Translations under genes and position numbers: made by a program | Shown here: positions 34,884 through 43,773 of the stretch, piece after piece | Layout: every line of letters starts with the position of its first letter | Numbering within the stretch: the first letter of the stretch is position 1 | Assembly (NCBI GenBank): GCA_030706015.1 | Contig: JAUZPI010000017.1 | Coordinates: 1-63,208, forward strand | Reading direction: 5' to 3' | Length of the DNA stretch: 63,208 nucleotides | Origin: Bacillota bacterium | Lineage (GTDB): Bacteria > Bacillota > Clostridia > Clostridiales > Clostridiaceae | Notes under the pieces: generated by a model | The model's database searches: none | What the model saw: only the letters and a program-made list of their open reading frames with translations | What the model was told of the DNA's origin: nothing

Positions 34884-34924
34884 CTATCCAAGAATACGTC
34901 GGTGACTCAATATTCTCAGAATAG
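34884..34924 (-). promoter_or_regulatory. Putative S15 autoregulatory leader
   Basis: On the minus strand a long stem CTATtCtgAGAATA / TATTCTtggATAG encloses TTGAGTCACCGACG and is followed by CGGCG. Located between the rpsO promoter and its ribosome binding site. S15-bound mRNA leaders are known in Firmicutes; the specific fold here is my inference. Confidence 0.5.
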
Positions 34925-34938
34925 GGTTCTCATATGTC

Positions 34939-34967
34939 ATTATAACAAACAAAATATCAATTGTAAA
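34939..34967 (-). promoter_or_regulatory. Sigma-A promoter of rpsO
   Basis: Minus strand TTTACA (34962-34967), 17 nt, TATAAT (34939-34944). Confidence 0.7.
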
Positions 34968-34998
34968 TTATATTTTTGCTAATTTAATGAAATTATAT

Positions 34999-35916
34999 TC
35001 AAAGTTCTTGTTTTCTAGCGTACTTCTCATCAGCAGCTAATTGTATTTTTAAACTCTCCAGGGATTGAAACTTAATTTCATCCCTAAATCTCTCAATAAA
35101 ATATATATTTAAACTCTCTCCATAAATCTCACGGCTGAAATCTAAGATATTGGTTTCAATAGTAAGGTCATTTTCACCCACAGTAGGATTATACCCTACA
35201 TTCGTAATACCTTTATATAATTTTCCTTCATGCTCTACTTTAGTGTAATAAACACCTCTTTTCGGTATGACAAACCTGTTGTCATATCCCAAATTAGCAG
35301 TTGGAAAACCAATCTTTCTTCCGTTTTTCTTACCCTGTACCACATTACCCCTTAACATGTATGGTCTAGTAAGCATGTTGCTGGCTTCCTTTAGGTTGCC
35401 TTCTAAAATGTTTTTTCTTATTCTTGAACTACTTACAATTTCCCCCTCATACTTTATAGGACCTACTACATATAATTCAAACCCATACTTTTCTGAGAGC
35501 TTAGTCAACAGTTCATTATCTCCCTTATTTTTATAACCAAACCTAAAATTAAATCCCACTACAATACCTTTTACATTATAGGCTTCAATCATATTTTTAA
35601 TAAACTCTTCAGGATTCATCTTCATTAGTTCCTGGTTGAACTCTGCAAAATTAACTATATCAATATTATTTTTTCTTAAGTGCTCTAGTTTAGTGTCATT
35701 ATCCATCAACAGCTTAGGAACAAGATCTTGGTTAATTAGGCTTAGTGGATGATTTTTAAAAGTAAAAACCATACTTTTTTCATTATGTTTTTTTGACAAT
35801 TCAACAGCTTTATTAATTAAACTCATATGGCCCATATGTAATCCATCAAAGCTTCCTAATGCAACATATGTACATTCTTCAATTTTAGTGCAGAAATTAT
35901 CCTCTAAAACAATCAT
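34999..35916 (-). CDS. ribF: Bifunctional riboflavin kinase / FAD synthetase
   Basis: 305 residues. The N-terminal nucleotidyltransferase domain has ALGSFDGLHMGHMSLI (the HxGH-type ATP site) and SSSRIRKNI; the C-terminal flavokinase domain has GRKIGFPTANLGYD. It turns riboflavin into FMN and FAD. It is the last gene of the nusA-infB-truB operon; the rpsO promoter starts behind it. Confidence 0.95.
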   Translation of the reverse strand: MIVLEDNFCTKIEECTYVALGSFDGLHMGHMSLINKAVELSKKHNEKSMVFTFKNHPLSLINQDLVPKLLMDNDTKLEHLRKNNIDIVNFAEFNQELMKMNPEEFIKNMIEAYNVKGIVVGFNFRFGYKNKGDNELLTKLSEKYGFELYVVGPIKYEGEIVSSSRIRKNILEGNLKEASNMLTRPYMLRGNVVQGKKNGRKIGFPTANLGYDNRFVIPKRGVYYTKVEHEGKLYKGITNVGYNPTVGENDLTIETNILDFSREIYGESLNIYFIERFRDEIKFQSLESLKIQLAADEKYARKQEL

Positions 35917-35927
35917 ACCATTACTCC

Positions 35928-36794
35928 TTAAACTAGTAATTTAACCATTTTAAATGAAAAATTATTCTTAGTGCCAAGACCTATAAATTTATCCTCAATA
36001 TATACCCTTAACAATGCTTCATCAGGTATATTTTCAAGGATAGCTTTATCTTTTATTTCAACACCATTCATGAGTAATTTTTCATGTTTTTTTCCAAATA
36101 AAACTTTTTCATATGATTGTAGGGCATTATCTATTGTTATTAAATAATCCTTAATATTTTCTTCAGTTAAATTCTCAAGATGAATTGAATTTTCTTTTGT
36201 GAAGAATCCAGTGGAAAGCCTTTCTAATCCGGCCATAGTCCCACCGCATCCTAATTCTTTTCCAATATCATAACAAAGACTTCTTATATATGTACCTTTA
36301 GAACACTTTACGTCAAACTTCACTAAAGGCAGGTTTATTTCAATAATATTAATATCGAAAATAGTGATATTTCTACCTTTTCTTTCAACCTCAATGCCTT
36401 GTCTTGCAAGTTCATACAACCTTTTACCATTCATTTTAAGAGCAGAATACATCGGTGGAATTTGTTCAATTTCACCGATAAATTTATTGATAACCTTTTT
36501 TACATCTTCCCCGGAAACATTTACTTCATTTTGTTCTAAAATTGTACCTTCTAAATCATAAGTATCTGTAACCTTACCCAGTTCTAAATCTGCTCTATAA
36601 ATTTTATAATCCTGCATCAAATAATCCACTATTTTTGTAGCTTTTCCTATACATATTGGTAAAACACCACATGCCATCGGGTCTAAAGTTCCTGTATGCC
36701 CTATCTTCTTTATATTAGTTATTTTTTTTATTTTTCTCACTACATCAAAGGATGTAATATTTAAAGGCTTATAGACATTTATTACTCCATCCAT
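35928..36794 (-). CDS. truB: tRNA pseudouridine-55 synthase
   Basis: 288 residues. The catalytic Asp is in HTGTLDPMACGVLP at about residue 39; YRADLELGKVTDTYD and CSKGTYIRSLCYDIG are family motifs. It makes the T-loop pseudouridine of tRNAs. Its ATG overlaps the nrnA stop by one base (TAATG). Confidence 0.96.
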   Translation of the reverse strand: MDGVINVYKPLNITSFDVVRKIKKITNIKKIGHTGTLDPMACGVLPICIGKATKIVDYLMQDYKIYRADLELGKVTDTYDLEGTILEQNEVNVSGEDVKKVINKFIGEIEQIPPMYSALKMNGKRLYELARQGIEVERKGRNITIFDINIIEINLPLVKFDVKCSKGTYIRSLCYDIGKELGCGGTMAGLERLSTGFFTKENSIHLENLTEENIKDYLITIDNALQSYEKVLFGKKHEKLLMNGVEIKDKAILENIPDEALLRVYIEDKFIGLGTKNNFSFKMVKLLV

Positions 36795-37759
36795 TATTTC
36801 ATCAACTCTTCTTCTATTTCTTTAAGCAGTGCCCTCTCTGCCTCATCTATGGTCATATTAATTTTAGCTCCAGCAGCTCTTATATGACCTCCTCCACCAA
36901 ACTTTTCGCAGACCTTTCTAACATCAGCAATTGATTTGGATCGAAGACTAACCTTAACACCATTTTCAGTTTCCTTTATTAGCAGAGCAACTTCAACTGA
37001 GCCTATTTTAGTACCTATATTAATAATATCTGAAGCAAGCTCTTCATCAGCATTTAACTCACTAAGTATTTGTTTAGTTAATTTCATGACACAAACCTTA
37101 TTATTATGAGTCATATACATGCCATCAATAACCTTTGCCTGAAGCTTTAATTCTTCGATTTTTTTATTATCAAAAATGTTTCTATGAATCTGACTAAAAT
37201 CCAACCCAGTATTTATTAAATCCCCAGCAATTGTATGAGTAACAGAAGTTGTATTCGAGTGTCTGAAAGACCCAGTATCAGTTACAAGAGATGTATATAA
37301 GCATGCAGCAATGTCTTCTGTAATACGAATATTCATTAATTGTAGAATTTGATATACAATTTCGCCCATAGAAGATGCATTGGTATTCACATAATTTAAA
37401 TCAGCAAACATATCATTTGATAAATGGTGATCCAGATTAATTAATGTATACTTTCTAGATTCTATGCTTGAATTATCAAAATTCAGTCTTTCTATACTCC
37501 CACAATCTAAGGTAATTAACAATTCAGTATCTTCAATGATAGTATAAGTATTTCCATCAACTTCTGAAGATGATGGTAAATACTTAAATATATCAGGTAA
37601 AGATTCCTTTGAAAGAATATATACCTTTTTTCCAATAGAACGTAGTCCCAACATAAAAGCTAAGCTGCTTCCTATGGAATCACCATCTGGTGATACATGA
37701 AATGTTAATGCTATCTTGGAAGCTTTCTTAATCTTATTAATTATGTTATTCACTATCAT
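36794..37759 (-). CDS. nrnA: DHH-family oligoribonuclease / pAp phosphatase
   Basis: 321 residues. Catalytic motifs PDGDSIGSS, DCGS and LDHHLSND (DHH) in the N-terminal half, DHHA1 domain with FGGGGHIRAAGAKI at the end. NrnA degrades short RNA oligomers and dephosphorylates pAp. Between rbfA and truB, overlapping rbfA by 14 nt. Confidence 0.92.
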   Translation of the reverse strand: MIVNNIINKIKKASKIALTFHVSPDGDSIGSSLAFMLGLRSIGKKVYILSKESLPDIFKYLPSSSEVDGNTYTIIEDTELLITLDCGSIERLNFDNSSIESRKYTLINLDHHLSNDMFADLNYVNTNASSMGEIVYQILQLMNIRITEDIAACLYTSLVTDTGSFRHSNTTSVTHTIAGDLINTGLDFSQIHRNIFDNKKIEELKLQAKVIDGMYMTHNNKVCVMKLTKQILSELNADEELASDIINIGTKIGSVEVALLIKETENGVKVSLRSKSIADVRKVCEKFGGGGHIRAAGAKINMTIDEAERALLKEIEEELMK

Positions 37760-38111
37760 CGTGACTAGTCTCCTTTATCTTGTGTAAAAGAGCATCAATG
37801 TGCATTCCTTGTTCTATAGAATTATCTAATTCGAAAAGCATTTGAGGTACTGTTCTTAGCTTTACCTCATGGCCAACCTCTCTTCTAATAAAACCTGCAG
37901 AATTTCTTAAAATAGCCAGAGTTTCTTTTTTTTGCTCTTCAGTTCCGAACACACTAATATATACTTTAGCATAACCTAAATCTTTTGTTACCTCTACATT
38001 TGTTACACTTACCATAGCAGTTAGTCTAGGATCACGGATTTCATTCATAATTATATTACTTACTGCCTTCTTAACTTCTTCGTTCACTCTGCCGCCTCTA
38101 TATTTAACCAT
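37746..38111 (-). CDS. rbfA: Ribosome-binding factor A
   Basis: 121 residues, KH-like fold, with EVKKAVSNIIMNEIRDPRLT and ELDNSIEQGMHID, both family signatures. It acts in late maturation of the 16S 5' end. Between infB and nrnA. Confidence 0.95.
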   Translation of the reverse strand: MVKYRGGRVNEEVKKAVSNIIMNEIRDPRLTAMVSVTNVEVTKDLGYAKVYISVFGTEEQKKETLAILRNSAGFIRREVGHEVKLRTVPQMLFELDNSIEQGMHIDALLHKIKETSHDDSE

Positions 38112-38132
38112 AAAATCCTCTCCTCTGCAAAA

Positions 38133-40229
38133 TTATAGCGCTTTAGGTTTAATTTCTTCCATGGTATATCCTTCGATGATATCCCCTTCTTTTAAATCAT
38201 TAAACTTTTCGATTCCAATTCCACATTCATACCCTGTAGCAACTTCTTTAACATCATCTTTAAATCTCTTTAATGACGCTAGTTTACCTTCAATTATTAC
38301 GATACCATCTCTAATAACTCTAACATCGCAGTTTCTTGTTATCTTTCCATCTAAAATATAGCATCCAGCTATTGTTCCTATACTTGATATTTTATATACT
38401 TGCCTTACTTCTGCTTTTCCAAGAATAACTTCCTTATATTCAGGCTCCAACATACCAACCATAGCAGCTTTTATATCATCAAGGGCCGTATAAATAACTC
38501 TATAAGTCTTGATTTCTACATTTTCTTTCTCTGAAAGTGCTGATGCTTCAGTGTTAGGTCTAACATTAAACCCAATAATTATTGCATTTGATGCTGAAGC
38601 TAGTGTTACGTCAGTTTCTGTTATAGCTCCAACCGCTCCATGAATAACTCTTATTTTAACTGTTTCAGTTGATAATTTTTCTAATGATTGTCTAACTGCC
38701 TCAACAGATCCTTGAACGTCAGCTTTAACAATTATGCCAAGCTCTTTAACCTTACCTTCTTGAATCTGATTATATAAATCTTCAAGCGATACTCTATGTG
38801 TAGATTGAAGATATTCTGTTCTCATTTTTTCTTTTCTCTTTTCAGCCATGTTTCTTGCTGTTTTTTCGTCTTTTACTACATTAAATCTATCTCCAGCTTC
38901 TGGTACATCTGAAAGACCTAAAATCTCAACTGGTATGGAAGGACCTGCTGACTTTATTTTCTTTCCTTTATCATCAAACATAGCTCTTATTCTTCCATAT
39001 GTAGATCCCACAATTATGGAGTCTCCAACATGTAAAGTACCATTTTGAACTAATAATGATGCAACTGGCCCTTTTTGTTTATCTAATTTACCTTCAATTA
39101 CAGTTCCTTTTGCTTTTCTTGCTGGATTAGCAGTTAATTCTTGCATTTCAGCAGTTAATACAACCATTTCCAATAGGTTATCAAGACCTTCCTTAGTCTT
39201 AGCTGATACAGGTACACAAACAGTGTCTCCACCCCAATCCTCTGAAACTAGGCCATATTCAGTTAGTTCTTGCTTAACTCTATCGATGTTAGCACCTGGC
39301 TTATCAATTTTATTAATAGCTACTATTATTGGAACTCCTGCAGCCTTACAATGGCTTATAGCTTCTTCTGTTTGAGGCATTATTCCGTCATCTGCAGCAA
39401 CAACAAGTATAACTATATCTGTTATTTGCGCACCTCTAGCTCTCATAGCAGTGAAAGCTTCATGACCTGGAGTATCTAAAAATGAAATCTTTTCTCCATG
39501 AATATCTACTACATAAGCTCCTATATGTTGTGTTATTCCTCCAGCTTCACTTTCAGTTACCTTAGATTTTTTTATAGCATCTAATAATGAAGTTTTACCA
39601 TGGTCAACATGACCCATTACTGTTACAACAGGAGGTCTCTTTACTGCACTTTCTTCATCTTCATCTATTTCTTCTTCAATATCGTCTTCTTCCATCTTTT
39701 CTGAGTCTTCTTTTAAATAAACCACAGCATTAAATTTTGAAGCTAATTTTTCTGATGTTTCAAAATCCAACTCTTGATTGATAGCTGCCATAACTCCCAT
39801 AAACATAAGTTGTCTAATTACTTCAGTAATTGGCTTCTTCAATTTTTCTGACAGCTCTTTTACAGTTATTGTTTTATCAATTTCGATTACTATTTCTTCT
39901 TCAGCATCATTTGAGTCATCATCTCTATCTTCTGGCCTATTCTTGCCTTTTTTATACTTTCTTTGTTTAATGCTCTCGTTTACCATAGTTTCATATTCTT
40001 CTACTAATTCAGACTTATCATTTTTGTCTATAGCAGCTTCTGAATTTTGTTTACTGCTGATTTCTGAGAACATTTCTTTTATAAGTTCTGCATCTTCGTC
40101 TTCTATAGTGCTCATATGATTTTTAACTTCTATGCTAAATTCCTCTATTAGTATATTTATCAATTCTTTGCTTGTTATTCCTAGCTCCTTGGCTAATTCA
40201 TGCACTCTTATTTTTGACAAATTATTCAC
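38133..40229 (-). CDS. infB: Translation initiation factor IF-2
   Basis: 698 residues. GTPase motifs GHVDHGKT (G1, about 207), DTPGHEAFT (G3) and NKIDKP (G4), then the IF2-specific C-terminal domains. The N-terminal region has an IF2_N domain (VHELAKELGITSKELI) and an acidic linker but is short, typical for clostridia. It brings initiator tRNA to the 30S subunit. Confidence 0.96.
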   Translation of the reverse strand: MNNLSKIRVHELAKELGITSKELINILIEEFSIEVKNHMSTIEDEDAELIKEMFSEISSKQNSEAAIDKNDKSELVEEYETMVNESIKQRKYKKGKNRPEDRDDDSNDAEEEIVIEIDKTITVKELSEKLKKPITEVIRQLMFMGVMAAINQELDFETSEKLASKFNAVVYLKEDSEKMEEDDIEEEIDEDEESAVKRPPVVTVMGHVDHGKTSLLDAIKKSKVTESEAGGITQHIGAYVVDIHGEKISFLDTPGHEAFTAMRARGAQITDIVILVVAADDGIMPQTEEAISHCKAAGVPIIVAINKIDKPGANIDRVKQELTEYGLVSEDWGGDTVCVPVSAKTKEGLDNLLEMVVLTAEMQELTANPARKAKGTVIEGKLDKQKGPVASLLVQNGTLHVGDSIIVGSTYGRIRAMFDDKGKKIKSAGPSIPVEILGLSDVPEAGDRFNVVKDEKTARNMAEKRKEKMRTEYLQSTHRVSLEDLYNQIQEGKVKELGIIVKADVQGSVEAVRQSLEKLSTETVKIRVIHGAVGAITETDVTLASASNAIIIGFNVRPNTEASALSEKENVEIKTYRVIYTALDDIKAAMVGMLEPEYKEVILGKAEVRQVYKISSIGTIAGCYILDGKITRNCDVRVIRDGIVIIEGKLASLKRFKDDVKEVATGYECGIGIEKFNDLKEGDIIEGYTMEEIKPKAL

Positions 40230-40235
40230 CCCCGG

Positions 40236-40544
40236 TTAAATTGTGGTTCGCCATAGCTCTAAAAGCTTATTGCTCATACCTACATCTATTACACACAATA
40301 CATTTATCTCAGTTCTTCCAAGAACCTTACCTAATGTATCTTTAGATATTCCCTCTATGCATGGAATATCTTTTTTCTCACAGTAATTTTTAAATTTCTT
40401 TTTCGTATTCTCTGAGGACTCATCTGATAGTATAACGAGGAAAACTCCTCCTCTTTTAACAGTCTCTTCACATTTATTATAACCTTCAACGAGCTTTCCA
40501 GCTCTTTTGGTAATCCCTAAAAATTGAAGAAATTTATTTATCAT
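40236..40544 (-). CDS. ylxQ: L7Ae-family ribosomal protein YlxQ
   Basis: 102 residues from the ATG at 40544 (AGGAGA upstream). An L7Ae/L30e fold with KRAGKLVEGYNKCEE, where kink-turn RNA is bound in this family. It overlaps the end of ylxR by 11 nt. Its role in Firmicutes is little defined. Confidence 0.85.
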   Translation of the reverse strand: MINKFLQFLGITKRAGKLVEGYNKCEETVKRGGVFLVILSDESSENTKKKFKNYCEKKDIPCIEGISKDTLGKVLGRTEINVLCVIDVGMSNKLLELWRTTI

Positions 40545-40803
40545 TCGAAATCTCCTCTTTAAGTCTATCATAAATTTCATTATCTATAGTGACTTCTAAA
40601 TTTCTACTAAGTCGTTTAGTCTTTATAGCTTTTTCTAAGCAGTCTGCACTTTTGCAAATGTATGCTCCTCTACCAGGTTTTTTACCAGAAGTATCAATTG
40701 AGATTTCTCCTTCTTTACTTCTCACCACTCTAATAAGTTCTTTTTTAGGTTTCATCTCCATACATCCAGTACACATTCTTTGCGGCAGTTTCTTTACCTT
40801 CAT
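40534..40803 (-). CDS. ylxR: YlxR-family RNA-binding protein (RnpM)
   Basis: 89 residues with RMCTGCMEMKPKKELIRVVR and KKPGRGAYIC, the YlxR signature. Recent work in B. subtilis names it RnpM, a modulator of RNase P; I transfer that only by family. Between nusA and ylxQ. Confidence 0.9.
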   Translation of the reverse strand: MKVKKLPQRMCTGCMEMKPKKELIRVVRSKEGEISIDTSGKKPGRGAYICKSADCLEKAIKTKRLSRNLEVTIDNEIYDRLKEEISNDK

Positions 40804-40813
40804 TAATACCCAC

Positions 40814-41884
40814 CTACTCTGCAGCTATATTTTTTTCATTTTCTTGTTGAGACTTGCTCTTTATATCAATCTTCCATCCTGTTAATTTAGCAGCAAGTCT
40901 AACATTTTGCCCTTCTTTTCCTATAGCAAGAGACAATTGATTATCATCAACAATGACCTTAGCAGATTTATTTTCTTCATCAATAACTACATCCAAAACT
41001 TTTGCAGGACTTAAAGCATTGGCAATATAAACCTCTGGAAGCTTATCCCACTTGATAATATCTATTTTTTCATTTTTTAATTCATTAACTATGTTTTGAA
41101 CTCTTATACCCTTAGGTCCAACGCAAGCTCCCATTGGATCTACATTTTCATCGCTGGAGTACACTGCAATTTTAGTTCTAGAACCGGCTTCCCTTGAAAT
41201 ACTCTTAATTTCAACTACACCTTCGTATATTTCAGGAACTTCTAATTCAAATAACCTTTTAACAAGTCCAGGATGAGTTCTTGAAACTACTACTTGTGCT
41301 CCTTTTGTTGTGTTTCTTACTTCTACTATGTACAGTTTAAGCATTTCATTATAGATATAATCTTCTCCAGGAATTTGCTCACTAGGTCCTAGCACTGCCT
41401 CGATTCTTCCTAAATCAACAAGTACATTTCCTTTATCTTTCCTAATTACTGTTCCTGTTATTATATCATATTCTTTTTCAGTGAATTCGTTGTAAATTGT
41501 CGTTCTTTCAGCTTCTTTTATTCTTTGAACTACAACTTGTTTTGCTGATTGTGCTGCTACTCTTCCAAATGTTTTTGGAGTTACTTCTACATCCACTATA
41601 TCATCTATTTGATATCTAGGATCTACGGCTTTTGCATCTTCTAATGATATCTCGTTCAAATCATCAAAGACTTCCTCAACAACTATTTTTTGAGAGTATA
41701 CATGAATATCCCCATTTTCTCTATTCATTGTAACTTTAACATTTTGAACGCTCTCGTTTGGCCTAGCATAATTCTTTTTGTACGCTGCAACTAAAGCGTC
41801 TTCAATTGTGGTAAATAATAAATCTTCACTTATACCTTTTTCTTTTACAATTTCCTTCAGTGCTCCCACGAATTCTTCGTTCAT
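40814..41884 (-). CDS. nusA: Transcription termination/antitermination factor NusA
   Basis: 356 residues: an N-terminal RNA-polymerase-binding domain, an S1 domain (IITGTVIRKDKGNVLVDLGR), and two KH domains with ACVGPKGIRVQNIV and LAIGKEGQNVRLAAKL. It lacks the C-terminal acidic repeats of enterobacteria, as usual in Firmicutes. It may control its own operon through the terminator in the rimP leader. Confidence 0.96.
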   Translation of the reverse strand: MNEEFVGALKEIVKEKGISEDLLFTTIEDALVAAYKKNYARPNESVQNVKVTMNRENGDIHVYSQKIVVEEVFDDLNEISLEDAKAVDPRYQIDDIVDVEVTPKTFGRVAAQSAKQVVVQRIKEAERTTIYNEFTEKEYDIITGTVIRKDKGNVLVDLGRIEAVLGPSEQIPGEDYIYNEMLKLYIVEVRNTTKGAQVVVSRTHPGLVKRLFELEVPEIYEGVVEIKSISREAGSRTKIAVYSSDENVDPMGACVGPKGIRVQNIVNELKNEKIDIIKWDKLPEVYIANALSPAKVLDVVIDEENKSAKVIVDDNQLSLAIGKEGQNVRLAAKLTGWKIDIKSKSQQENEKNIAAE

Positions 41885-41899
41885 TTTTGAATAACCTCC

Positions 41900-42361
41900 T
41901 TAAAGCTCCCCTTCTAAACTAACAGAACGTATCTTGTCTCTTTCGATAGACACTTCCTCATTATTTTCTTTTATTACTAATTCTAAATCAGTGTAGCTAA
42001 TCAATTCACCCTCAAATTTTCTTTTGCCTTTAACTACCTTAGTAACATTAACTTGAACCTTGTAACCAATATATCTTTTTAAGTGCTCATCTGTATACAA
42101 ATTTCTAAAAATACCCGGCGAAGATACTTCTAGATAATAACTAAACGTAATAGGGTCTTCAATATCCAGCAAATCACTAATTCGTCTGCTTACTTTTTCA
42201 CAATCCTCTAACGAAATACCATTTTCATTATCTATATATACACGTAGGTAGTCTTCTCCCTGTTCTTTAACTAACTCTAAATGATAAAAATCGTAACCTA
42301 ATTCCAAAACCACTGGCTTGATTAAGTCAATAAGCTTATTCACTAAAACGTCTTTTTGCAT
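41900..42361 (-). CDS. rimP: Ribosome maturation factor RimP
   Basis: 153 residues. DYLRVYIDNENGISLEDCE and DPITFSYYLEVSSPGIFR are family hallmarks. It helps 30S assembly. First gene of the rimP-nusA-ylxR-ylxQ-infB operon. Confidence 0.95.
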   Translation of the reverse strand: MQKDVLVNKLIDLIKPVVLELGYDFYHLELVKEQGEDYLRVYIDNENGISLEDCEKVSRRISDLLDIEDPITFSYYLEVSSPGIFRNLYTDEHLKRYIGYKVQVNVTKVVKGKRKFEGELISYTDLELVIKENNEEVSIERDKIRSVSLEGEL

Positions 42362-42424
42362 CTCAATCCCCTCCTTAACTTTAGGTTTTGCATTTTTTTA
42401 TATTCTATTATTAAATATTAATGA

Positions 42425-42447
42425 AAAACGCAACAAATGTTGCGTTT
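42425..42447 (-). terminator. Terminator-like stem inside the rimP leader (attenuator)
   Basis: Minus strand AAACGCAACAtttGTTGCGTTT followed by TTC and AT-rich sequence. It lies between the rimP promoter and the rimP start, so it can stop transcription before the operon; it also serves as the end of ispG transcription. Confidence 0.7.
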
Positions 42448-42457
42448 ACAAATAGAA

Positions 42458-42479
42458 AGAGCGGGTAAAAGCCCACTCT
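42458..42479 (-). promoter_or_regulatory. Upstream hairpin of the rimP-nusA leader
   Basis: Minus strand AGAGtGGGC-ttttac-CCGCTCT, 10 nt upstream of the attenuator stem. Two adjacent stems in the leader of the nusA operon recall the NusA-dependent attenuation described upstream of B. subtilis ylxS-nusA. Whether the two stems compete is not visible. Confidence 0.5.
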
Positions 42480-42516
42480 CCTCGCCAAAAATTATCAGTA
42501 AAGATTAACTAAGGTT

Positions 42517-42545
42517 ATTTTAACATAATAAACTACTTATTTCAA
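42517..42545 (-). promoter_or_regulatory. Sigma-A promoter of the rimP-nusA-infB operon
   Basis: Minus strand TTGAAA (42540-42545), 17 nt, TAAAAT (42517-42522). The remaining 42546-42711 to ispG is AT-rich and shows nothing else. Confidence 0.65.
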
Positions 42546-42711
42546 GAAGAAGTTCTTTTACACTCATTTCTCTCTGTGATACATTATTCCCTAAAGAATA
42601 TAAATGATTCATATTTCTTTAATATATTCCTTACCTTAAAGAGATTTATAGCACACCAATTAATAACTTTGTAGTAATATTTAAGAATAAATAGACTATG
42701 ATAAGCATAGT

Positions 42712-43761
42712 CTAAAGATTGTTAATTTCCTTTATTAATTCTTCCACAAGATTCTCTTCTTTAACCTTTTTTACTATCTGTCCTTTTTTAAATATAAGTC
42801 CTTCACCATGACCTCCAGCTATGCCAATATCTGCTTCTCTGGCCTCACCTGGTCCATTAACCACACAACCCATAACTGCAACCGTTATATTTTTATTGCA
42901 GCCAGCAAGTCTTTTTTCTACTTCGTTAGCAATATTAATCAGGTTAATTTGAGTTCTTCCACAGGTAGGACAAGATACAAACTGAATCCCTTCATTGTTA
43001 TAACCTATGGATCTTAAAATTTCTTTTCCAACCTTGATTTCTTCAACAGGATCTCCAGTTAAAGAAACTCTTATAGTATCGCCAATTCCTTCACATAGTA
43101 ATGTACCAATCCCCACGCTTGACTTTATAGTTCCTCTCCACAGAGTACCCGCCTCAGTAACTCCTACATGAAGAGGGTAGTTAACCTTCTTTGAAATTTG
43201 TCTATAGCTCTCTATCATTTGAAGTACATTTGAAGATTTTATAGAAATTACGATATCATCAAAATTAACACTATCTAATATTTCTACATGTTTCAGAGCA
43301 CTTTCAACTAGCGCTTCTGGACAAACCTTTTTATACTTTTCTAATAATTCCCTTTCAAGTGAACCAGAATTAACACCAATTCTTATAGGTATGCCTTTAT
43401 CTTTAGCTGCTTCAGCCACAGCCTTAACCCTCTCGATACTTCCAATATTTCCAGGGTTTATTCTTAATTTAGATATCCCATATTCAATACATTTTAATGC
43501 TAATCTATAGTCAAAATGTATATCAGCTACTAAGGGCAATGATATCTTTTTAATAATCTCTCTTATAGCTTTACAGGCCTCCATATCTGGAACTGCAACT
43601 CTTACAATATCACAGCCTGCATTCTCAAGCTGCTTGATTTGAGCCACTGTAGCCTCTACATTTCTTGTATCTGTATTGGTCATTGATTGGATAGCAATTT
43701 TTTCATTACCACCAATAAATATATTTCCTACCTTTACCTTCTTAGTTGTTTTTCGTTCCAT
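42712..43761 (-). CDS. ispG: 4-hydroxy-3-methylbut-2-en-1-yl diphosphate synthase
   Basis: 349 residues from the ATG at 43761 (GGAG 9 nt upstream). Cys ligands of the 4Fe-4S cluster: SCPTCGRTQ and GCVVNGPGEA. It performs the penultimate step of the MEP isoprenoid pathway, using ferredoxin or flavodoxin. It follows rseP and dxr, which serve the same pathway. Confidence 0.95.
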   Translation of the reverse strand: MERKTTKKVKVGNIFIGGNEKIAIQSMTNTDTRNVEATVAQIKQLENAGCDIVRVAVPDMEACKAIREIIKKISLPLVADIHFDYRLALKCIEYGISKLRINPGNIGSIERVKAVAEAAKDKGIPIRIGVNSGSLERELLEKYKKVCPEALVESALKHVEILDSVNFDDIVISIKSSNVLQMIESYRQISKKVNYPLHVGVTEAGTLWRGTIKSSVGIGTLLCEGIGDTIRVSLTGDPVEEIKVGKEILRSIGYNNEGIQFVSCPTCGRTQINLINIANEVEKRLAGCNKNITVAVMGCVVNGPGEAREADIGIAGGHGEGLIFKKGQIVKKVKEENLVEELIKEINNL

Positions 43762-43773
43762 CTTATGCATCTC

